From Symbiodinium natans (Eukaryota; Sar; Dinophyceae; Suessiales; Symbiodiniaceae), in the NCBI GenBank assembly GCA_905221605.1, contig CAJNDS010002336.1, positions 343,708-407,707 on the forward strand: DNA of 64,000 bases, given 5' to 3'. Below, in pieces: positions 12,565-23,180 of this stretch; position 1 is the stretch's first letter; every line of letters starts with the position of its first letter. The translations under genes and the position numbers were made by a program. The notes beneath the pieces are model-generated. The model searched no databases, was not told where the DNA came from, and worked only from the letters and a program-made list of their open reading frames with translations.

Positions 12565-12644
12565 TGAGGGTACCTCCTTTTTGGTTGGTTACTTTACAAG
12601 GGCACCCAGAACAAAAAAAAAACAAGGGTAACGGGCACCACTGA
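12565..12644. mobile_element. Introner-like element, TGCCCAGT family
   Basis: GAGGGTACCTCCTTTTTGG, GTTGGTTACTTTACAAGGGC, ACCCAGAAC, AACAAGGGTAACGGGCACCA: closely matches 19138-19222 and the lipase introns. Confidence 0.7.
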
Positions 12645-13274
12645 ACTATCCAAGTGCCCATGAACCTCAACGTAAGCCCTAATACAGCCCTAATACAGCC
12701 CTAAAGCGCTTTTGATGCATGGACTGACACCCTAAAGCCTAAACCCTAAATCCTAAGCCCTAAGCCCTAAACCCTACAAAAAAGACCCAGCACAACCCTC
12801 AGAATCCTCTGAACCCTATAAAGCCGGGGCACCCTAGCAACCCTCTGAGCCCGGAACCCTGACTGTTTCGACGGGTCGTCATGACTCGGTTTAGGATTAA
12901 TGATTAAGGGCTAAGTTTCGGGTGTACGGGAGGTTACAAGTGGAGTCACACGTCCAGTTTTCTGCATCATGGTCCCCCCTTGAAAACTGCTGATATTCAA
13001 GAAGGGTAACAAGAGTTTGTCGCTGGTTACAGCATTTGGGGTCCCTGCAACCTTACTTCTACCTGCCCATGAACGCCCCTAATTAGAGTCCCAAACTATA
13101 AACACTGAACCCTGAACCCTGAACCCTAAACCCTAAACCAAACCCTAAACCCTAAACCCTGAACCAAGCACAGGCTGCCGAACAGCTGCTGGGGGCGGGG
13201 CCGCACGACATCATTCGTTGCGGCCAGACCGTGTCTGCAACTTTTCCGCGAAGAACTGTGCAGGGTGTCAGTTA

Positions 13275-13390
13275 GGGTTCAGGGTTCAGCGTTCAGGGTT
13301 CAGGGTTCAGGGTTCAGGGTTTAGGGTTTAGGGTTTAGGGTTTAGGGTTTAGGGTTTCGGGTTTAAGGTTTAGGGTTTAGGGCTGAGGCT
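13275..13390 (+). repeat. (TTCAGGG) then TTTAGGG array
   Basis: Six TTCAGGG-type units followed by about eight TTTAGGG and then degenerate units. Confidence 0.95.
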
Positions 13391-13513
13391 AAGGGAGTTA
13401 GCAAATTCAACAGGGATCCCGAAATAGGAGCCTTATGCAGTATTCGAAGGCTTTTTGCATCGAAGTTGCAGAAATTTCGGGTTGTCCGAGCTACGTTGCC
13501 CGGTAACCGAACC

Positions 13514-13617
13514 CTAAGGGTCCATGTACCTTATTATTATATACTTAGACCCAAAAGTCCTTATATAGGAAGTACTTTAAGGCCCAAGTATTCCATATTT
13601 AGGTACATGGACCCTTA
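13514..13617. mobile_element. TAAGGGTCCATGTACC-family element, complete
   Basis: Left TAAGGGTCCATGTACC and right GGTACATGGACCCTTA are perfect 16-bp inverted repeats. Core TATAGGAAGTACTTTAAGGC. The flanks read CCC on the left and GGG on the right, so the empty site would read CCC..GGG. Confidence 0.9.
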
Positions 13618-14154
13618 GGGGAATAGAGACAAGGGTACCCCTGTCTTTTGGCTTTCTGTGGTTTATAAGGGAATCTGCCAGAAGCTCCAAAAAGCCTCGG
13701 GAGTGAATGAGGGTAACCCTAAACCCTAAACCCTAAACCCTAAACCCTAAACCCTAAACCCTAAACCCTAAACCCTAAACCCTAAACCCTAAACCCTAAA
13801 CCCTAGAGGAAGCGACCGTCGAGAAGCTTAGGAGTGCCTTGCGCGTTCCTCATGGGCCCCGACACCCCGTACTGGGGCTAAGCAGCAATTCAGCGCTGTC
13901 GCTGGAGATCTGAGCCCTAAACCCTAAACCCTAAACCCTAAACCCTAAACCCTAAACCCTAAACCCTAGACCCCAAACGCACCACTGGGCCACCAAGACC
14001 GAACCAAAGCGCGCCTGCGTCATGACTTCCAACTGATGGGCGAGCTCTGTCTCCAGAGCCTTCTAGGGTTTAGGGTATAGGGTTTAGGGTTTAGGATTTA
14101 GGGTTTAGGGTTTTAGGGTTTTAGGGTTTAGGGTTTAGGGTTCTAGGGGGGAAT

Positions 14155-14255
14155 AAAGGAAAGACCCTGATAAGGGACCTTAGGGGCAGTTAGGGGTTAC
14201 TTGGGGGCTACTTAGGTGTACAGGGCAAGGTACAGCTAGAGGGGTCCCTCCTTTT
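14155..14255. mobile_element. MITE-like element, AAAGGAGGGACCC family (copy 1)
   Basis: Left AAAGGAAAGACCCTGATAAG, right GGGGTCCCTCCTTTTCC; inner GGGACCTTAGGGGCAGTTAG matches the 63596 copy. Confidence 0.7.
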
Positions 14256-16219
14256 CCTCCTCAACGTTCTTGTCTTTTACTCACAGGATGGCCCTTAAAA
14301 CCCATCTGAAAAATTTTCCTGAACATGATCCCTAAACCCTAAACCCTAAACCCTAAACCCTAAACCCTAAACCCTAAACCCTAAACCCTAAACCCTAAAC
14401 CCTAAACCCTAAACCCTAAACCCAACAAGGGAGATATGAAAACTGCCCCAAAGGGCCTGCCCAGTATAGATCTTTGAAGTTCTGCCTTCGGTGTGTTGGG
14501 AGTCTTTCGGCCAAGCGCTAGTTCTGGTCCAGAGTTTCGGTGGAACCCGAGCCCTGCTACATTCACCAACTTCGGTTTACGGTTTAGGGTTTAGGGTTTA
14601 GGACTCAACCTATTAAACTTGTAGCTTACCCAAGTCACCCAAAAACAAAGCGATCTTGTACAGCCCTTGATAGAATCAGGAAGTCCAAAACAGAAGTAAC
14701 TTAGCTTTCTGGGGAACTTCAAGGGGAGGGGCTTGTGGCGTGGGGGCCGTGAGGAGGGGTTTAAGGGTTTAAGGGTTTGAGGGTTTGAGCGTTACAAGGT
14801 TTTAGGGTTTACGGGTTGAGGGTTTCACGGTTTAAGGGTTTCAGAGTTTGCAGTTCGCTTCAGCCGCAGGGGACAGCGAAGATGCTTCGAGATAATTGAA
14901 GCCCCGGTCCTTCACCCCATGGGCACCAGGTACGGGTGTGTGAGGGTTTCCAGGATTTTGGCACTCAATCACTCGTGAACTAAACAACGTCCTAACATTT
15001 TTCCAGCACACTGCAGGCATTCAATCCAACAGCCACAATCACAGTCACAGTCACAGGGCTCCGGGGGTCATAAACCTGAGAGCCTGGACAGACTCACTGG
15101 TTCTTCGCAGGGAATGAGGGAATTAGAGAGCTACATAATCTCTCAAAGGGTGGACATTCGGTGGTATAAGGCACCTCATTGCCTCCCCCCGCCTCCCAAC
15201 TCCCTACTAAGGACCAGCAGAAAAAGCCCCAACACAATATCGGGGCCTTACTATATATATATATATAGATATATATATATATATATATAATATTTGTTTG
15301 TTTTGTTTTTTTGGTTATTTTTTTTTGGCAGGGGGGGCGGGATAAAGGACCATAAGGAATACGACTAATTCCCTAAACCCTGAGCCCTGAACTCTAAACC
15401 CTAGCCCTAAACCCTAAACCCTAAACCCTAAACCACTATGATTAAGGCTGCTCCGGGCTGCATCTGCATTGGCTGCCGCTGCCGACGCTGACGCCGCAGC
15501 CTCATCACCGCAAAAAGACCACGCCGGGATACTTATAGGGAAGTTGAGGGGTTTAGGATCTTGGGTTTAGGATTCAGGGTCGGTTCACGGCTTGGGGGGT
15601 TGAGGGACCGAGGGGCAGACTGACAACTCACTTGAAGCTTTAGTATGTAGAGTCCACATCGAAGGTGGTTGAGGGTTTCGGGTTTAGGCGGCATCCTTCC
15701 ACCATACTGAACTTGGAACCCCAGCAAAAGTTAATCATAATTTGTTGTTGTTGTTGTTAATTTTTTATTTGTATTATTATTATACTCTAGCTGCTTCTTG
15801 GGAAGTTTAGTACCCCCAACAATTAGAAAGTATCCCCAAGTATCCCTGGGTACACACTAAACAACCCTAAGCCCGGCCTAAGCCCCCACAAGGCTTTGGG
15901 GACTTTGGGGACTTTGGGGACTTTGGGGGGTTTAGGGTTTAGGGTTTAGGGTTTAGGGGCATCCTGGGTCTGCGACGCTTGAACTCCCAGGGTTCCCGAG
16001 CGCATCGCCACGCATGGAGACAACCCGGTTTAGGGTTTAGGGTTTAGGGTTCTAGGGTTTTAGGGTGTAGGGTTTTAGGGTTTAGGTTTTATAATGGGGT
16101 CACCGCACAGCCCCTCGTACTCCTCTAGTCTGAAAGAGCTACGTAAGGGCTTGGGTTGAATAGCTCTTGTAGACGGCCCCCTAACAATCTCAACCTCAAA
16201 CCCCCAACCCTAGGCTACG

Positions 16220-16648
16220 CCCACATAAACGAATAGAATGCTTTTATAAATGTGTTAACCATTGTTTATGTAATGCATGGAATTGGATGTTAAATATATT
16301 AAGTTAAGGTTCTTTGCGTATTATATTCGACTAACGTGAAGTCAAAAATGAATTAGTTTTGCTTTTTTGTTTGAAAGCACTAGTATTGGTTTTGGTGTTT
16401 TTGGGGAATATTATATATGCAATGATAAGGGTTATTCATTGGCAAACGTTTGACAACATACCAACAGGAATACGTCCCTGGCCTTTGTACACACCGACCG
16501 TCGCTCTTAAATTTACCGATGAGTTATATTATACATCTAAGGGACTTAAAAAAACTCTATATATCGGAAACTTATATGCATGATGTGATTTAAAGGAAGG
16601 AGAAGTCGTAACAAGGCATCAGTAGGTGAACCTGCTGATGGATCATTA
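16220..16648 (+). rRNA. 18S rRNA, 3' fragment (about helix 39 to helix 45), diverged and AT-rich
   Basis: Universal landmarks are present: TGCATGG at about 16274, TACGTCCCTGGCCTTTGTAC at 16471, ACACCGACCGTCGCT, GGAGAAGTCGTAACAAGG, the GGTGAACC loop and the terminal GGATCATTA (ends 16648). Helix 45 is changed from the usual sequence, yet both arms pair fully (CATCAGTAGG 16617-16626 with CCTGCTGATG 16631-16640). The body is far more AT-rich than its surroundings. The 5' portion of the gene, the ITS and 5.8S are absent: GC-rich and telomeric sequence resumes right after the 3' end. One near-universal base is altered (CCGACCG for CCGCCCG). Probably a transferred or relic copy of a divergent rRNA, perhaps nucleomorph or a symbiont/parasite; not the host's working rRNA. 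Confidence 0.85.
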
Positions 16649-16864
16649 ATTTTTTTGTCACCGCGACGCCCGCAACCCCTAAACCCTAAACCCTGAACCC
16701 TGAACCCTGAACCCTAAACCCTAAACCCTAAACCCTAAACCCTACACGCCTTTCCCCTTTTGGGCCGGCCTGGCTGGGAAAATCTGTCCGCACCCTGGGA
16801 CGGTTGAGAGATGTTGAGAGCTTCACGCGGTTGATGCTCATCAGGAGACGTTTACCCTTCTAAA

Positions 16865-17045
16865 GGTTTAGGGTTTAGGGTTTAGGGTTTAGGGTTCAGG
16901 GTTCAGGGTTTAGGGTTATGGGCCTTAAGGCTTGGGCCTTAGGGCTTAGGGCTTAGGGCTGAGGGCTTCAGGCTTAGGACTTAGGGCTTAGGGCTTAAGG
17001 CTCGGGGGCTTAGGGCTTAGGGCTTAGGGCTTAGGCGGGTTTAGG
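16865..17045 (+). repeat. TTTAGGG passing into (GGGCTTA)n
   Basis: The first 45 bp are TTTAGGG; 16920-17040 is dominated by GGGCTTA with slipped copies. Confidence 0.9.
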
Positions 17046-18329
17046 GGTAGTTCTAACCCAAGGGCCCCTCTACTTTCAGAACCCGATTAAAGACGGCAAG
17101 GGGCCATATTCAAGGACCCTGTAGGTACCCTCAGAACCCTACAAAACCCCATCAGACCTGAAGGCTGAACCCCATCATGGGGGGCAGGAATGTCTTTGGG
17201 ATTCAGCTGTGTTCCCTGAATTGGGGTCTCTAGGTCTAGGGTTTAGGGTTTAGGGCTGAGGGCTTAGGGTTTAGGGGTTAGGGTTTAGGGTTTGGGGTTT
17301 AGGGCACCTGAAGACCCTCACATGCTCCGGTCTTCTGTGAGAAGGGCAGCAAGACGTGCATTCAGGGCATGTGCGTTTGAAGTTTGAGTGAGCTCATTCT
17401 CTGGGGGTGGAAAAAAGCCTCAAGCCTCAACGCTAAACCCGAAACGCTATACACATTTTTCCTGCTTCGGACGCAGGGTGAGGCACAACAAAAACTACCA
17501 TCACAGCCCACGGGCCGACGTGTGGGTTCAGCTTGAGGGGCTTTTGTCGGGTGTTCAGGGCTTGTGGTTTAGGGTTCGGGGTTGTATACATACGGGTTTA
17601 GGGTTGAATTCGGGCTTTGGGTTCTTTGGCGCACAAAGCTCCTAATCCGCAACCTTTGAAAACCCCTCAGACCAAGTCCTCTGCCTGTGCCTCCCTAAGC
17701 ACTATATGACCCAGTTTGCCTAAGAAAACGGGTCCCAGCCCTAGACCCTAAACCCTAAACCCTAATCCTTAAACCCCTAAACCCTAAACCCTAAACCCTA
17801 AACCCTAAACCCTAGACCCTAGACCCTAAACCCTAAACCCGAATTAATCCTACTCCCTAGTCCTTCAACCCGAACCCCCTAAACAGGGTTTGGGGTTCGC
17901 CCGGCCAGTCCTGTACGGACCTTCTGCGACGCCAAGTGGCCCCAAACCTTGCGAGCAACACCAACCCTAAACCCTAAACCCTAAACCCTAAACCCTAAAC
18001 CCTAAACCCTAAACCCTAAACCCTAAACCCTAGCAACAAAATACACCTTTCGGGTTTAGGTCTTAGAGTCTCGGATTTCGTGATTAGGGTACAGTAGCAG
18101 GGCTCAAACGAAGAGTAGTCTCTGCCCTGATGCACCGGCACAAAATTCAGCACACTCGCACACCGGCACGCAACAAACCCTGCTACTCGAAACGATGTTA
18201 CATCACCTATATAACCGAGACCCTGAACCCTAAACCCTAAACCCTAAACCCTGTCAAGCATCCCCAAGGCTACTTGAAGCACCAGTGTTCTGCAAATCCG
18301 CCCTCAGCTTTCCGACCCCCCAATGGCAG

Positions 18330-18460
18330 CTTGGCTGCACTTAGGAGGGTAGCAAAAATTACAAACTTTTAGCTGCCTTATTAAGAAACCCAACAAACCC
18401 AAAAAGGCTAAAGATGTAAAGTTACAGTAAAGCACCACAATGGCAGATGGTGTTTATCTA
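18330..18460. mobile_element. Short interspersed element, GCTGCCTTATTAAG family (copy 1)
   Basis: AGCTTGGCTGCACTTAGG, TTTAGCTGCCTTATTAAGAA, ACCCAAAAAGGCTAAAGATG, AAAGTTACAGTAAAGCACCA. Matches 33970-34075 over about 100 bp; part of the core resembles the TGCCCAGT family. Confidence 0.8.
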
Positions 18461-18474
18461 GGTTGCCCCGGAAC

Positions 18475-18563
18475 CTAGGATAAACAAGCCCTTTTTTGCT
18501 CAAAGGGGTTTCCAAAGGAACATACAACCCCAAAAAGGGGAATGAGGGCACTACTGGGCATCC
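18475..18563. mobile_element. Introner-like element, TGCCCAGT family
   Basis: CTAGGATAAACAAGCCC, TTTTTTGCTCAAAGGGG, CCCAAAAAGGGGAATGAGGG, CACTACTGGGCATCC: nearly the same as the 45480 lipase intron in the same orientation on the plus strand. The copy is preceded by CTAGGTTGCCCCGGAACCTAGG (18459-18480), the expected terminus. Confidence 0.75.
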
Positions 18564-18968
18564 TTGGGGTTAAGGGTTTGGAGCTTAGGGCTTGGGGTTT
18601 GGGATTTCGGTTGCACAGAAGCCTTGGTCTTGCGAGGTTTGCGTGGGAACTGCGTTACAGGGGCGGATTGTACAGGGTACCAAATTCCCAGAACCCTAAA
18701 CCCTAAACCCTAAACCCTAAACCCTAAACCCTAAACCCTAAACCATAAACCCTAAACCCTACTCTGCAACCATCACCTAAACCCCGGGCCCCCCTGGCGG
18801 GCTTTGGGGTGGTGATTTTTAGTATCGTTTCAAATTTGACAAAGGGCCATAAGGGGATCTTTTTCGGTAATTATTTTCCGACGCCTATCCGACGCCCTAT
18901 AGTACAAGGAGGCACGAGGTGCTTTCTGACTCCGATGTGAAGATTTTGAAAACTGACATGTATAAGTT

Positions 18969-19052
18969 GGGATGTTCCCCCTTATACTAACAGTCCTTAG
19001 TAGGGAGGGGTACTAAAATCCCCATTAAGGACTGTTAGTATAAGGGGGAACC
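18969..19052. mobile_element. Palindromic MITE-like element, GATGTTCCCCC family
   Basis: An almost perfect inverted repeat: TTCCCCCTTATACTAACAG and on to CCTTA at the left, with its complement TAAGGACTGTTAGTATAAGG and on to GGGAA at the right, around a centre of about 25 bp. The whole element can form a hairpin. No protein-coding capacity. Confidence 0.85.
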
Positions 19053-19137
19053 GTAAGTGCAATAGCAAGTTTGGCTTATGTGTGCCATATTGCATTCGTG
19101 TACCAGATACTCTTAGTAGCCCAGCAAAAAAGCGAGA

Positions 19138-19222
19138 ATAAGGGTACCCCCCCTTTTAGGTTGGTTACTTTACAAGGGAACCCAGAACCCAACAAAGGTA
19201 AAGGGCACCACTGGGACCTAAA
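19138..19222. mobile_element. Introner-like element, TGCCCAGT family
   Basis: AATAAGGGTACCCCCCCTTT, GGTTGGTTACTTTACAAGGG, AACCCAGAACCCAACAAAGG, GGGCACCACTGGG. Upstream 19060-19135 is open on the plus strand but unrecognised. Confidence 0.7.
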
Positions 19223-19282
19223 CTCCTCCCTACAAGCCCTAAACCTAAATCCTGAACCCTAAACCCGGAACCCTACTACCCA

Positions 19283-19476
19283 AAAACCCTAGAAGCCCTA
19301 AACCCTAGAAGCCCTAAACCCTAGAAGCCCTGAACCCTAAACCCTAGAAGCCCTAAACCCTAGAAGCCAGAAACCCTGGAAACCCTGGAAACCCTAGAAA
19401 CCCTAGAAACCAGAAACCCTAAACCCTAAACCCTAAACCCTAAACCCTAAACCCTAAACCCTAAACCCTAAACCCG
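19283..19476 (-). repeat. 16-bp higher-order unit AGAAGCCCTAAACCCT, then CCCTAAA array
   Basis: Five or six copies of a unit combining AGAAGCCCTAAACCCT, drifting to GGAAACCCT, then about eleven CCCTAAA units. A higher-order repeat built on the telomeric heptamer. Confidence 0.9.
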
Positions 19477-19910
19477 AGCTGAGGCCGGCACTCGCGACCT
19501 GGAAAGGTGGAACCTCAGGAGCCTCTCGGAGAGGAAATGGGATGGTTTAGGTTTAGGGTTTAGGGTTTAGGGTTTAGGGTTTAGGGCTCATAGGGCTTTG
19601 GGTTTGGAGTTCAGGATTTAGGGCTTAGGGTTTAGGGGTTTAGGGTTCAGGGTTTAGGGGTTTAGGGGTTTAGGGTTCAGGGTTTAGGGGCTTTAGGGTT
19701 CAGGGGTTAGGGGATTTAGGATCCAGGATTTTGGCTTCAAAGTTCAGGGTTCAGGGTCTAGGGTTCAGTTGAGGGTTTAGGCAGTTCGCACACATGACGG
19801 ATGCAGCCCACGGGGCTCTCAGAAAGTAAGCTCCTAGCCCTAAACTGCAGCCTTGAGATTTGATGAGGGCTAGGGTTCGGGCTTAGGAAGACGACACATA
19901 TAATATAGGG

Positions 19911-19994
19911 GCCTGAATAATTAGAATAGGGCTTGGGGGGTATTGTAGTAGAATTGTAAAGGGGACCCTGAGGGAATACTCTTAGTATTTTTCC
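19911..19994. mobile_element. MITE-like element, CCTGAATAATT family
   Basis: CCTGAATAATTAGAATAGGG, GTAGTAGAATTGTAAAGGGG, GGGAATACTCTTAGTATTTT. Paired with the copy at 22940-23035. Confidence 0.7.
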
Positions 19995-20166
19995 CTAAGC
20001 CCGAAACCATAAACCCTAAACCCTAAACCCTAAACCCTTAACCTAAACCTAAACCCTAAACCGTAACCCTATATCCTATAGTGCACAAATGAGTGCGTCT
20101 CGTGGGCATCCCGTTCATGGCTACGACTGGACTGCGGTAGAGACCGGCTTGTGTAGGGCTAGAGGT

Positions 20167-21074
20167 TCAGATCAACAAGCTCAGTGGTGGCGCAGTGACA
20201 TCGGAAAGGTAGATTGCCCTACAGCATCGCTGCAAAACAAAAAGGTTGCCCTGGTTGACCCTTGGATATAAATTAAGATAAAGATTGATATAAATATAAA
20301 AGAAATACACTATAGTTGCAGAAAGCGGTTCCTCTACATCGTAAACCATGAAGCCTACACGGAGGCCAAGATCGGCGCGTAGAGACCTGAGAGCCTCAAT
20401 CAGCAACTTGCCTTCATCAATCATGATACTCCTGGTATATACTCCGGCAACCAGATCATAATCTCTGTACCCTTTTTGAGGTTGGCTACTCTTATCATAA
20501 ATTAAGGAACCCAGAACGCAAAAAAGGGCAAAAGGGTACCTAATGCCCCCCCCAAACCCCCTCGACCACCTCCACACTCGGAGGCATGAAGACGGCTGCT
20601 TGCCTCCAATGTCGCTTGAGGAACCCTCAACCCAGCCCAAGAAAAAAAAAGGAACAGTATATAGGGGATAGGATTAGGGGGACCCTTGGGGATATAGACC
20701 CTCTGAATAAGGTCCCTGTATAAGAGAGCCAGAAGAGGGTTAAGAAGGGTTGCCTTTTAAGGGTCCCCCTCATCCTACCTGGGAGTATAGCCCGGGATGT
20801 TCCCCCTTGATACTAACAGTCCTTGATAGGGATTCTAGTACCCCTAGTCTGCTCCCGATGAAGGACTGTGAGCAAAACGGGGAACATCCCAAGGAATCGC
20901 GCTTACAGGCGCTTGCTCATGGAAGTTCCCTTCGTGTCGAACTGTATAAGTGTCCCCAGGCTGCTCGAGAGAAGTCGGCATCAACATCGAGTGCTTGTCC
21001 ATTAGGCCGTGGGCGTTGTCCAAGAAGGTATGGGGCCAGTTTGGGGGGGGGGAGGGGGAACCCAGACCCTCCAA
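20167..21074 (-). CDS. Unidentified minus-strand exon cluster
   Basis: Three open islands lie in a row on the minus strand, separated by introner-like elements. About 21045-20891 contains LDNAHGLMDKHSML and YTVRHEGNFHEQAPVSAIPW. About 20640-20550 contains GWVEGSSSDIGGKQPSSCLR. About 20467-20345 contains DYDLVAGVYTRSIMIDEGKL and LRADLGLRVGFMVYDVEEPL. A possible last piece (20243-20167) follows TTTTTGTTTTGCAG. The third island has strongly protein-like composition (alternating hydrophobic strand and helix). I do not recognise a family and cannot fix all junctions. The element at 20795-20890 and one at 20468-20545 are the likely introns. Confidence 0.4.
20468..20545. mobile_element. Introner-like element, TGCCCAGT family, likely intron
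   Basis: GTACCCTTTTTGAGGTTGGC, GGAACCCAGAACGCAAAAAA and GGGCAAAAGGGTACC. It separates two minus-strand open islands. Confidence 0.65.
20795..20890. mobile_element. GATGTTCCCCC-family element, likely intron
   Basis: Left end GGGATGTTCCCCCTTGATAC, right end GGGGAACATCCC. Inner ACTAACAGTCCTTGATAGGG is shared with the copies at 18969, 33628 and 56378. It sits between minus-strand open islands; a cut at TTGG|GATGTT would make a GA-type intron. Confidence 0.7.
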
Positions 21075-21659
21075 CAGCGACGACCGTCTCTTGTACTATA
21101 GGGTCCTTAAGTGCGGAAGGGGGTATGAACCCAAGGTTCCCTAATACTCCCCACTACTCCGCAAGGTTGTCGAGGTACCATGACCCTAAACCCTAAACCC
21201 TAAACCCTAAACCCTAAACCCTAAACCCTAAACCCTAAACCCGAAACCCGAAACCCGAACCCTAAACCCGAAACCCTACCACGCCTGAACCAAGTTGTAT
21301 TATGGACCCTATAAGTTTCGCATGTCGCGAACCTCTTACTCTGAAAAGATAATACCCCCACAGTGTTGACACTTTGCTTGCAAAAGAGGTTTAGGGTTTA
21401 GGGTTTAGGGTTTAGCGTTTAGGGTTGCCCTAGCCACACCCTCCTCCCCATCGCAACGCAGATCTATCCACCACCTGATGCCCAGTGGCCTCAGTGTGGC
21501 GGCATTCTCGTCCAAACTCACGGCGGCCAAACCTGGCGTTGATCCCAAGTCCTCAAACCCTAACCCGGGCTCTAAACCCTGACCCTGGGTAACTTATACC
21601 CTAAACTTAGACCGTAAACCATAAACCCTAAACCCTCAACCCTAAACCCAATCCTAAAC

Positions 21660-21747
21660 CCCCCCCCTCCCCCCCCCCCCCCCTCCCCTCCCCCCCCCCT
21701 CCCATCCCCCCCCCCCCCCCCCCCCCCCCCCCTCCCCCCCCCCCCCG
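21660..21747 (-). repeat. Poly-C tract (about 88 bp, few T)
   Basis: Almost pure C with isolated T or AT, in telomere-repeat context. Length may be unreliable in assembly. Source of spurious poly-Gly frames. Confidence 0.95.
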
Positions 21748-22574
21748 GTTGAGTAAGGTAGGGTTGAGGGTTGGTCCGAACATGTCCGAACCAGCTGTAA
21801 AGTTACAAGCCAAGTTGCAAGTTCAGGGTTTAAAAGGCTCATTCTGTAGGAATGTAAAACCTCAACCCTAACGTTAGCGTAAGGAATCCACGTGAGCCCA
21901 CGGCTAGGCTGCTAGGCTTTCTTGGGGCACTTGGAACATGCGAGCGCGTTTTCGCACCGGTTGAGGGTTTAGGGTTTAGGGTTTAGGGTTCAGGGTTTAG
22001 GTTCCCTATACTTCCAACAATCTCCCTTCGAAAGCGCCCATTGCCACGCTTCCAGGAGTATAAGCCCTTGAGAGGCTGAGCTCAGAGTGTAGGGGTCATC
22101 CTACAGCCCATAGCTAAAGGGAATAAGGCCCTAAACCCTAAACCCTGAACCCTAAACCCTAAACCCCAAACCCTAACTCTAAGCCTACTCTGGATCCTAG
22201 TAGGATCAGGGCCACGACAAGCGGAAGCTACCAGGCTGCTGCTGCGCATTGAACTACAGGGTATGGACCGAATTATCAAGGTACAATTCCCTTTACGTGT
22301 TCACAAAGGTATATATGTGTACATACATCTTAATATATATATATATATATATATATATTCATTTATTTACTTATTTATATATGTATTTATTTCTAATTGC
22401 ATTTGTCTTTTTCACTAGCCGGTAAATACGTTACCACTTTCGGCTCCACCTGAACATCGGATGGCACCTGGGCCTCGCAGGTGCTGCTCGGACTGCGGGA
22501 GGTGGCGGAGATACTGCAGCAAGGTCGCCTCTTCAGGCGTTATAAGGAAGAAAGACCAGCTAAACCCTAAATTT

Positions 22575-22715
22575 CATACCCTAAACCCTAAACCCTAAAC
22601 CCTAAACCCCTAAACCCCTAAACCCCTAAACCCCTAAACCCCTAAACCCCTAAACCCCTAAACCCCTAAACCCCTAAACCCTAAACCCCAAACCCCCAAA
22701 CCCCAAACCCGAAAC
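22575..22715 (-). repeat. Array with octamer (CCCCTAAA)9 block
   Basis: After four CCCTAAA units the period changes to eight bases, nine copies (22607-22678), then CCCTAAACCCCAAACCCCC. A local variant unit has been amplified. Confidence 0.95.
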
Positions 22716-22939
22716 CCCCTGAAGCACAACGATTCAGGGTCTTCTGGTGCTCCAAGAACATTCAAGGTTGAACCTCGACAGGCCCTGACATGTTCTTCGA
22801 GATGAGTACGTAACCCTAAGCCCTAAAACCTAAACCCTTTCTAGACCCTAAACCCTTTATCAACCCTTTACTTATAAACCCTAAACCCTAAAGAGCATCT
22901 GCGCATCAACCGCCAACCCGAACAAAGCCAGAGCATGCT

Positions 22940-23035
22940 ATAGGGGCCTGAATAATTCGAACAGGGTTTTGGGGAGGGCTGTTGTAGTATAACTACAAAG
23001 GGACGATATAAGGGAGTACTATTAGTCATTATTCC
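22940..23035. mobile_element. MITE-like element, CCTGAATAATT family
   Basis: CCTGAATAATTCGAACAGGG, TTGTAGTATAACTACAAAGG, GGGAGTACTATTAGTCATTA. Confidence 0.7.
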
Positions 23036-23180
23036 GACCCCTAAACCCTAAACCCTAAACCCTTAAACCCTAAACCCTAAACCCTAAACCCGGAAAGCCC
23101 CCGTGTGCTTTGTGCCAAGAGGCCCGGGAGTGAGGATCTAAACTGCTCCACCTGCTGTTCCGAAACTGCTCCGGACGGTT

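Larger units (their letters stand above)
9420..16215. other. Repeat mosaic without recognised genes
   Basis: Plus-strand arrays at 9823-9860, 10283-10325, 10455-10470, 10764-10860, 13275-13390, 14065-14140, 14580-14602, 15929-15960 and 16027-16085. Minus-strand arrays at 10604-10652, 10995-11110, 11323-11378, 12265-12330, 13120-13165, 13713-13805, 13912-13970, 14331-14422 and 15405-15432. Islands at 9540-9800 and 11390-12200 are non-repetitive but have no convincing exon. 15253-15292 is (TA)n; 15740-15785 is TTG/ATT-rich. Confidence 0.75.
16675..20080. other. Repeat mosaic with introner-like elements
   Basis: Minus-strand arrays at 16677-16745, 17743-17840, 17963-18033, 18225-18252, 18692-18760 and 19400-19476. 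Plus-strand arrays at 16865-16915, 17237-17310 and 19545-19780. Elements at 18335-18460, 18475-18563, 18969-19052, 19138-19222 and 19911-19994 hint that unrecognised gene pieces surround them. Confidence 0.75.

Noticed and set aside
16359-16583. 74-codon hydrophobic frame that could look like a small membrane protein
   Set aside because: It lies fully inside the 18S rRNA fragment; AT-richness explains the hydrophobic reading.
21628-21842. Poly-glycine frames
   Set aside because: Poly-C tract; likely also length-uncertain in the assembly.
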